This document shows, one piece after another, positions 59,812 to 64,000 of a DNA stretch of 64,000 bases; position 1 is the first letter of the stretch; every line of letters starts with the position of its first letter. The notes beneath the pieces are model-generated. The model searched no databases, had not been told where the DNA came from, and worked only from the letters and a program-made list of their open reading frames with translations. A program made the translations under genes and the position numbers. Origin of the DNA: Lytechinus pictus (taxonomy: Eukaryota > Echinodermata > Echinoidea > Temnopleuroida > Toxopneustidae); the NCBI RefSeq assembly GCF_037042905.1, contig NC_087249.1:50808901-50872900 (forward strand). Direction: 5' to 3'.

Positions 59812-59919
59812 TCAGGACCCTTTCTTATAAAGAGTTACTAGTATTGGTCTGATCGAGCTGCACCGGCCACTGTCATAACTTTTCATACCAGAAATTTGCT
59901 GAATGCTCCATCGGATATC
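59812..59919 (-). CDS. Possible last exon of the multi-pass membrane protein gene
   Basis: On the minus strand a good acceptor (GTTCTTCTGTTTCCAG) is followed in phase 0 by a frame DIRWSIQQISGMKSYDSGRC running to TGA at 59814-59812 (35 codons). The phase fits the upstream exon at 61125-61211. There is no homology argument, and the block could be repeat DNA, so the link is tentative. Confidence 0.25.
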   Translation of the reverse strand, partial: DIRWSIQQISGMKSYDSGRCSSIRPILVTLYKKGS

Positions 59920-60419
59920 CTGGAAACAGAAGAACACGCCTGATTGTCAAGATAATGACACATGGACCCGCATTTGTATACACCATATTTAGAAAGTATT
60001 TTGAACATATATATGAACTTTACATGTTGGGGTCGCTGGCTTTGCATAGTTGTGATTGATCACAACTCTTCGTGAGACGGGGTCCCGGTGTCTGTCCGAT
60101 CGATGTCTGCGATCAGTTGTAAATGTTGTAGCTATGAGTTGATAGGAAACTTGGTTGTATACCACACTACTATTGACGTCTTTACATGTTTTCGATTGGA
60201 TAGCTCGCCACTTGAGTCTCGGGTGGAGATGTGATTACATGGGGACAGGTCGGCTAATAATTAAAAAAAACAAGAAAAAACCCAATTATGATTGAAAATT
60301 ACTAATTTTTTTATGATAAATGAGAAATCGCTTCTTGTTCGATTTACGTTAAATGTGCTTTAAATCATTTTGGTTTCGAACTTTATCATTGATAAAGTTT
60401 CTATAAAAGACATATTCGA

Positions 60420-60800
60420 GAATACAGTTCGAAGGTATGGATGGAGGCAATGGTGGTGGGGGGTAGTGTTGGTTTTGATGGTGGCGGTGGTAGTGATGAT
60501 GGTGATTCGAATGAAGTATTCATTTCCAAATTCATTAAAAATGATGATGATGATGATGATGATGACGACGATGATGATGATGGTAATGATGATGATGGTA
60601 ATGATGATGATGGTAATGATGATGATGGTTTTGTTTATGGTGGCGGTGGTTGTAGTGGTGCTTGTAGTGATGATGATGATGATGACGACGATGATGATGA
60701 TGATGATGATGATGATGGTAATGATGATGATGATGATGATGTTGTTGATGGTGGCGGTGGTTGTAGTGGTGCTTGTAGTGATGATGATCATGATGAAGAT
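60420..60800. repeat. (GAT)n / (GGT)n trinucleotide arrays
   Basis: Two GAT/GACGAT arrays, each ending in GGTTGTAGTGGTGCTTGTAG, form a 130-base repeated unit (about 60540-60670 and 60675-60785). All three frames on both strands are open, giving poly-Asp, poly-Met and poly-Ile readings, which are artefacts. Confidence 0.85.
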
Positions 60801-60859
60801 GATTTACGATGATGATAAAGTATTGGTGATTATAACGATGATGAATATAAGCATAATGA

Positions 60860-61085
60860 TAATGTTAAAAGATATAAAAGAATAATAACATAAAAACATA
60901 AAAAGGGAATTAAGACAAAAATATCAAAAAAGAAGCAGAAAAGGAGAAGAGAGAGTAAAATAATAAAAGAAGGAATAAGGAGGATGAGTAGAAAGAAAAT
61001 GAGAAGATAAAAAAGAAATACAAAGGTAAAGGGGAGAGGACGAGGAGGAGGAGGAGGAGGAAAGAATAAAGATAAGAAGAGGAAC
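60860..61085. repeat. Purine-rich (GGA/AAG) stretch
   Basis: Dominated by A and G on the plus strand, including GAGGAGGAGGAGGAGG near 61040. Pyrimidine-strand frames are compositional. Confidence 0.6.
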
Positions 61086-61124
61086 CACAACAACAACACT
61101 TTGTATTCCTAAATATGGACTTAC

Positions 61125-61211
61125 TGTGTACGCTATTGCGGCATCATTTTTCTGGCCACGATCTTCACTTAGTTTTTGGTACTCAGAAATGACACAAAGA
61201 AGACATATTAC
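61125..61211 (-). CDS. Multi-pass membrane protein, exon D
   Basis: Starts after TTTTCTCAG in phase 0 and ends TACACA before GTAAGT in phase 0, 29 codons. It reads VICLLCVISEYQKLSEDRGQ followed by KNDAAIAYT. The first eight residues complete the membrane helix begun in exon C; the rest is a charged, probably cytosolic tail. Confidence 0.75.
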
Positions 61212-61802
61212 CTGAGAAAATAGAACATAAATAATATCTGTATAATAATAGAAAAACCGTCGATCAATAGACAGAAATGAACAACGACAAAAATACTATT
61301 TATTGTAACCATGGTAACAGACACGATGAAACACCTTAACTAGTGTTTTTTTTTAACTCAATACATCAATGCCATGCTGTTATGCAATGAACGTATTATT
61401 GTTTATTTATTCATTTATCTATCTATCTATTTATCTCTCCATCTATCTATTCGTACATCTATCTATCAATTAATCAATTTATTCATTCATATGTTTATTT
61501 ATTTACTTATACCATAGAGGTGGATTTTTATCCACCTTTATGATTTATACTTGTTTGAGGAGCATAGCTATATTAGAGCTCCACACTTTCTGCTCATTGT
61601 GTGTCTACCCCCACCAACGGTCAGCCAGTGTCAATTATGAAACCAACACATTGATCTTGACACAGGGTGGAAGGAGGGGGGGGGTGGGGGATAGGGGATA
61701 TACACGACTCGGGGTGGAGGGGGATTGACACAACTTATTTAAATTCCCATTTAAAACACTATTTAGATATTATAAAAGAATTGTATTCAGATTGGCACTT
61801 AC

Positions 61803-61865
61803 ATTTACAAATGCTAGTAAAATCCATGCAATGAGACTTATAATTAAAGTTGTTGTCAAGGATTT
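61803..61865 (-). CDS. Multi-pass membrane protein, exon C
   Basis: A 63-base exon (21 codons), after TTTTCACAG and before GTAAGT, both phase 0. It encodes KSLTTTLIISLIAWILLAFVN, which with exon D makes one hydrophobic helix. Found by splice-site and phase logic; too short for an ORF screen. Confidence 0.75.
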
Positions 61866-62590
61866 CTGTGAAAAGGAAATTAATTTTTTTAAAGAAAAAA
61901 AAGGATAATTGTATCATCACTTAATCAAGATTGTCATGAATTTTGATTCGAGATAAATCTGAAAAACTAGCATTGGACAACATACCTTCACAGAACCACA
62001 AATCACGAGTTTAGAGATTCAATTTTCCATCTACTTATTAATGTCTACTTTATACAAATTACTTGAATCAAACAATTCCCCGAAAAATAAAATTCACATT
62101 CAAGTTTATTTTCCAACAGAAAATAGTTTACAAAATCATTGCATATATTAATAATTGCATTCAATGAGACGAGCATTGACGGGGCCGACAGCTTTTCAGC
62201 ATTTCTTTCCCTTATCTGCCTATCGTTTATATTTCTATGGAATAAGAAGTAAACTTTGTTGTTAATTCGGTAATAATAGGTAACAAGAGAAATATGAAAA
62301 TAAATGAACCAAAAAATATAGGACTGTAGAACGTGCGGAGTGTCATCATTAGATTAGCGATAATTTTAATAACTCTATCAAAATTAAAACATATACTGTA
62401 CATTCAGAGGTAATCTGCCGAGGTTGTATTTTAACTAAGGCCATATGCATAGCCTGTGTGCACGATGATTACGTAATCTAATTAGCTCCAGGCAAATACA
62501 CTAAAATGCTGAAGAAGTTTGTATTATCGTTATTTATCATATAAATAAGCATTACTTCACTGCCATGCGGTGTATCTATTTCATACTCAC

Positions 62591-62695
62591 GTTTATTTTA
62601 TACCAGTTGAACAGTTGAAGGAACCACGCAATAGCTTGGAATACGATGAGGGCCGTAATAGCCACCATATACGGGATCAGGAGGCATTTGGAATT
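62591..62695 (-). CDS. Multi-pass membrane protein, exon B
   Basis: A 105-base exon (35 codons), after TTTCTTCAG and before GTGAGT, both phase 0. It encodes NSKCLLIPYMVAITALIVFQ followed by AIAWFLQLFNWYKIN, a long membrane helix of about 25 residues. The short NSKC link after the preceding helix suggests a tight hairpin between the two helices. Confidence 0.78.
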
Positions 62696-62819
62696 CTGAA
62701 GAAAAAAAAAAAGCAAACCCAGGATCAAAAAGGAAACATAGTTCTATTGATATGACACTTTCACATTTTATGGATGTGATATATTTGAATAATTTGTAAA
62801 TAATAATGAATTCAATATA

Positions 62820-63060
62820 TTATTTTTTTATTTATTCATTCATTTATTTTCATTGAAATTTATCTTGTTTTATTTTATTTTAATTTATTTCATTTTATTA
62901 AATCTTATTTCATTTTTATTGTATTTCATTTCATTCTATTCTATTTCTATTCCATTTTATTTAATTTCATTTCAATTTTTAAATCTATTTTTAGTTTATT
63001 TCATTCTTTATTCTATTTGTTCATTTTTATTATTTCATTAATTTTCATTATATATTCTTT
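62820..63060. repeat. T-rich (ATTTC/ATTTT)n low-complexity stretch
   Basis: Degenerate pentamer-like TTTCATTTTATTT text. It makes a spurious Phe/Leu/Ile-rich frame on the plus strand that could be mistaken for a membrane protein. Confidence 0.75.
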
Positions 63061-63329
63061 TGCGGGGGTAAAATTTTATTCCCTCCTCCGTCCCCGGATC
63101 ACCGCCCCTGATTCTCGACTACCCAAAAGCTTGAATGGGCTATGGGCATTATTATCACTATTGCCTACCTATGGGTTGTATCCTCCAAACAAACGGGTAC
63201 TTTCGATATGATGACGGTATAAGCGATGACGTCACGAACAAGACGTCACAATTAAGCATAATTGTTATCTTATTATTAATAGTATTATCATTATTATTAT
63301 GATATTATTATTATTATTATTATGAGGAA

Positions 63330-63636
63330 GTTTTCGCTTTCACGACGCACGACGACTTTAAGAACATAGAAAATGTATTGTCAAATGCCTTTCATGGCAA
63401 AGAACAACCAAGAAGTCTTTGTCGAAAGTTGGTAATTCAAAACAGCAGTTTTCGTCCCCGACACTTGACAAACGACATATTTGCAATGTTCCGTCAGCTC
63501 TGTAACTTAGGACGTAACTGCTGTTCAGGTTCACCAATTTCCACAAAGACTTCCCAGCTGTTCATTGTCATTTGACGTACAATGTAAATACATTTACTGT
63601 GTTTTTGAATCCGTCGTGCGCCGAGGAGCGAAAACA
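63330..63636. mobile_element. MITE of about 0.3 kb with GTTTTCGCT ends
   Basis: The left end GTTTTCGCTTTCACGACGCA is mirrored by the right end, whose reverse complement reads GTTTTCGCTCCTCGGCGCAC; both continue with CGACG. The match is imperfect. It sits in the intron next to exon A. Frames inside are not supported as coding. Confidence 0.5.
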
Positions 63637-63660
63637 CAATTGAAGTAGTTTTCCACACAC

Positions 63661-63782
63661 CTTAAATACACCGATGAGGAGGATGACGGAGGCGATGAAG
63701 AGGAGTCCGAGTGCAATGATGTCGATGAAATAAGAGGTATAGACCCCATATACATCTGAGCTGGATACCTTGTCAAATCCAC
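63661..63782 (-). CDS. Multi-pass (tetraspan-like) membrane protein, exon A; gene continues beyond window
   Basis: The exon follows AATAATAG, completing a codon begun in an upstream exon outside the window, and ends TTTAAG before GTGTGTGG, in phase 0. It encodes GFDKVSSSDVYGVYTSYFID followed by a strong helix IIALGLLFIASVILLIGVFK. Exons A-D give 125 residues with three membrane segments, and a first helix probably lies in the missing 5' exon. This four-helix plan, a soluble loop before helix 2 and a polar tail, resembles LAPTM4/DUF4728-type small lysosomal or endosomal membrane proteins. That comparison is by architecture only; the exact family and function are unknown. Confidence 0.75.
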
Positions 63783-64000
63783 CTATTATTATGAAGACAT
63801 AAACGCTGACGTTTTATTTACCTAAAGATATATTTAGTATAATTATAACCAAAATCTACACGTATTTCGCATTCCTCAGAGATGAAGACAAGGATCGCGA
63901 TTTTTGTAATAGAAAAAATACAATTTTAATTGATAATCATCCACAGATAGCCTAGCTTTTGGGGTTCCATAAGTGCCCCCCCCCCAAAAAAAAAAAAAAA

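Noticed and set aside
60360..60885. Long open frames (poly-Asp, poly-Met, poly-Ile) on both strands
   Set aside because: They are readings of a GAT-triplet array. All frames are open because the repeat lacks stops.
62853..63041. Hydrophobic 62-codon frame resembling a membrane protein
   Set aside because: It is the translation of a degenerate ATTTT/ATTTC repeat, on the opposite strand to the real membrane-protein exons.
63358..63782. Two alternative minus-strand and plus-strand frames near exon A
   Set aside because: The 63594-63782 frame is a shadow of the real exon in another phase. The others lie inside a small inverted-repeat element.

Overview
This is a gene-poor, AT-rich, intron- and repeat-rich animal genome window. 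It most resembles an echinoderm (sea urchin or sea star) or a related invertebrate deuterostome. The evidence is a Cdx/caudal homeodomain very close to vertebrate Cdx, GT-AG introns of up to 12.7 kb, tRNA-derived SINEs, long-armed foldback elements and many small palindromic MITEs. I inferred the organism from gene and repeat style, not from a database match.

Layout. (1) 129-200 is a tRNA-like gene with a UCA anticodon, lying in an apparent intron. 370-1707 (+) is the last exon of a proline-rich protein whose 5' part lies outside the window. (2) 2.1-16.4 kb has no gene I can support. It holds a complete 3.1-kb long-inverted-repeat element (5218-8328) with a 6-bp target duplication, a MITE, microsatellites and two tRNA-derived SINEs. 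(3) 16494-28925 (+) is Cdx in three exons (410 aa), with the homeodomain split between residues 44 and 45 by a short intron. Three palindromic MITEs sit in intron 1, a fourth lies just 3' of the gene, and a separate 700-bp inverted-repeat element starts 25 bp after the stop codon. (4) 52207-33770 (-) is a five-exon astacin metalloprotease (363 aa: signal peptide, propeptide with a furin-like site, catalytic domain, EGF-like module). Every splice junction keeps the reading frame. Its 12.7-kb intron 1 holds a tandem pair of 1186-bp Harbinger-like elements, a dead non-LTR retrotransposon, a SINE and MITEs. (5) 52.3-59.8 kb holds foldback elements and low-complexity DNA. (6) 63782-61125 (-) contains four clean in-phase exons of a multi-pass membrane protein, resembling small four-helix lysosomal or endosomal proteins. 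Its first exon lies beyond the right edge, and a possible last exon is at 59919-59812.

The three well-supported genes show no shared pathway: a ParaHox transcription factor, a secreted protease and a small membrane protein. No Gsx or Xlox homeobox is visible within 16 kb upstream or 35 kb downstream of Cdx. The most unusual content is the repeat architecture and the UCA-anticodon tRNA. I found no CRISPR, operon or prokaryotic feature.
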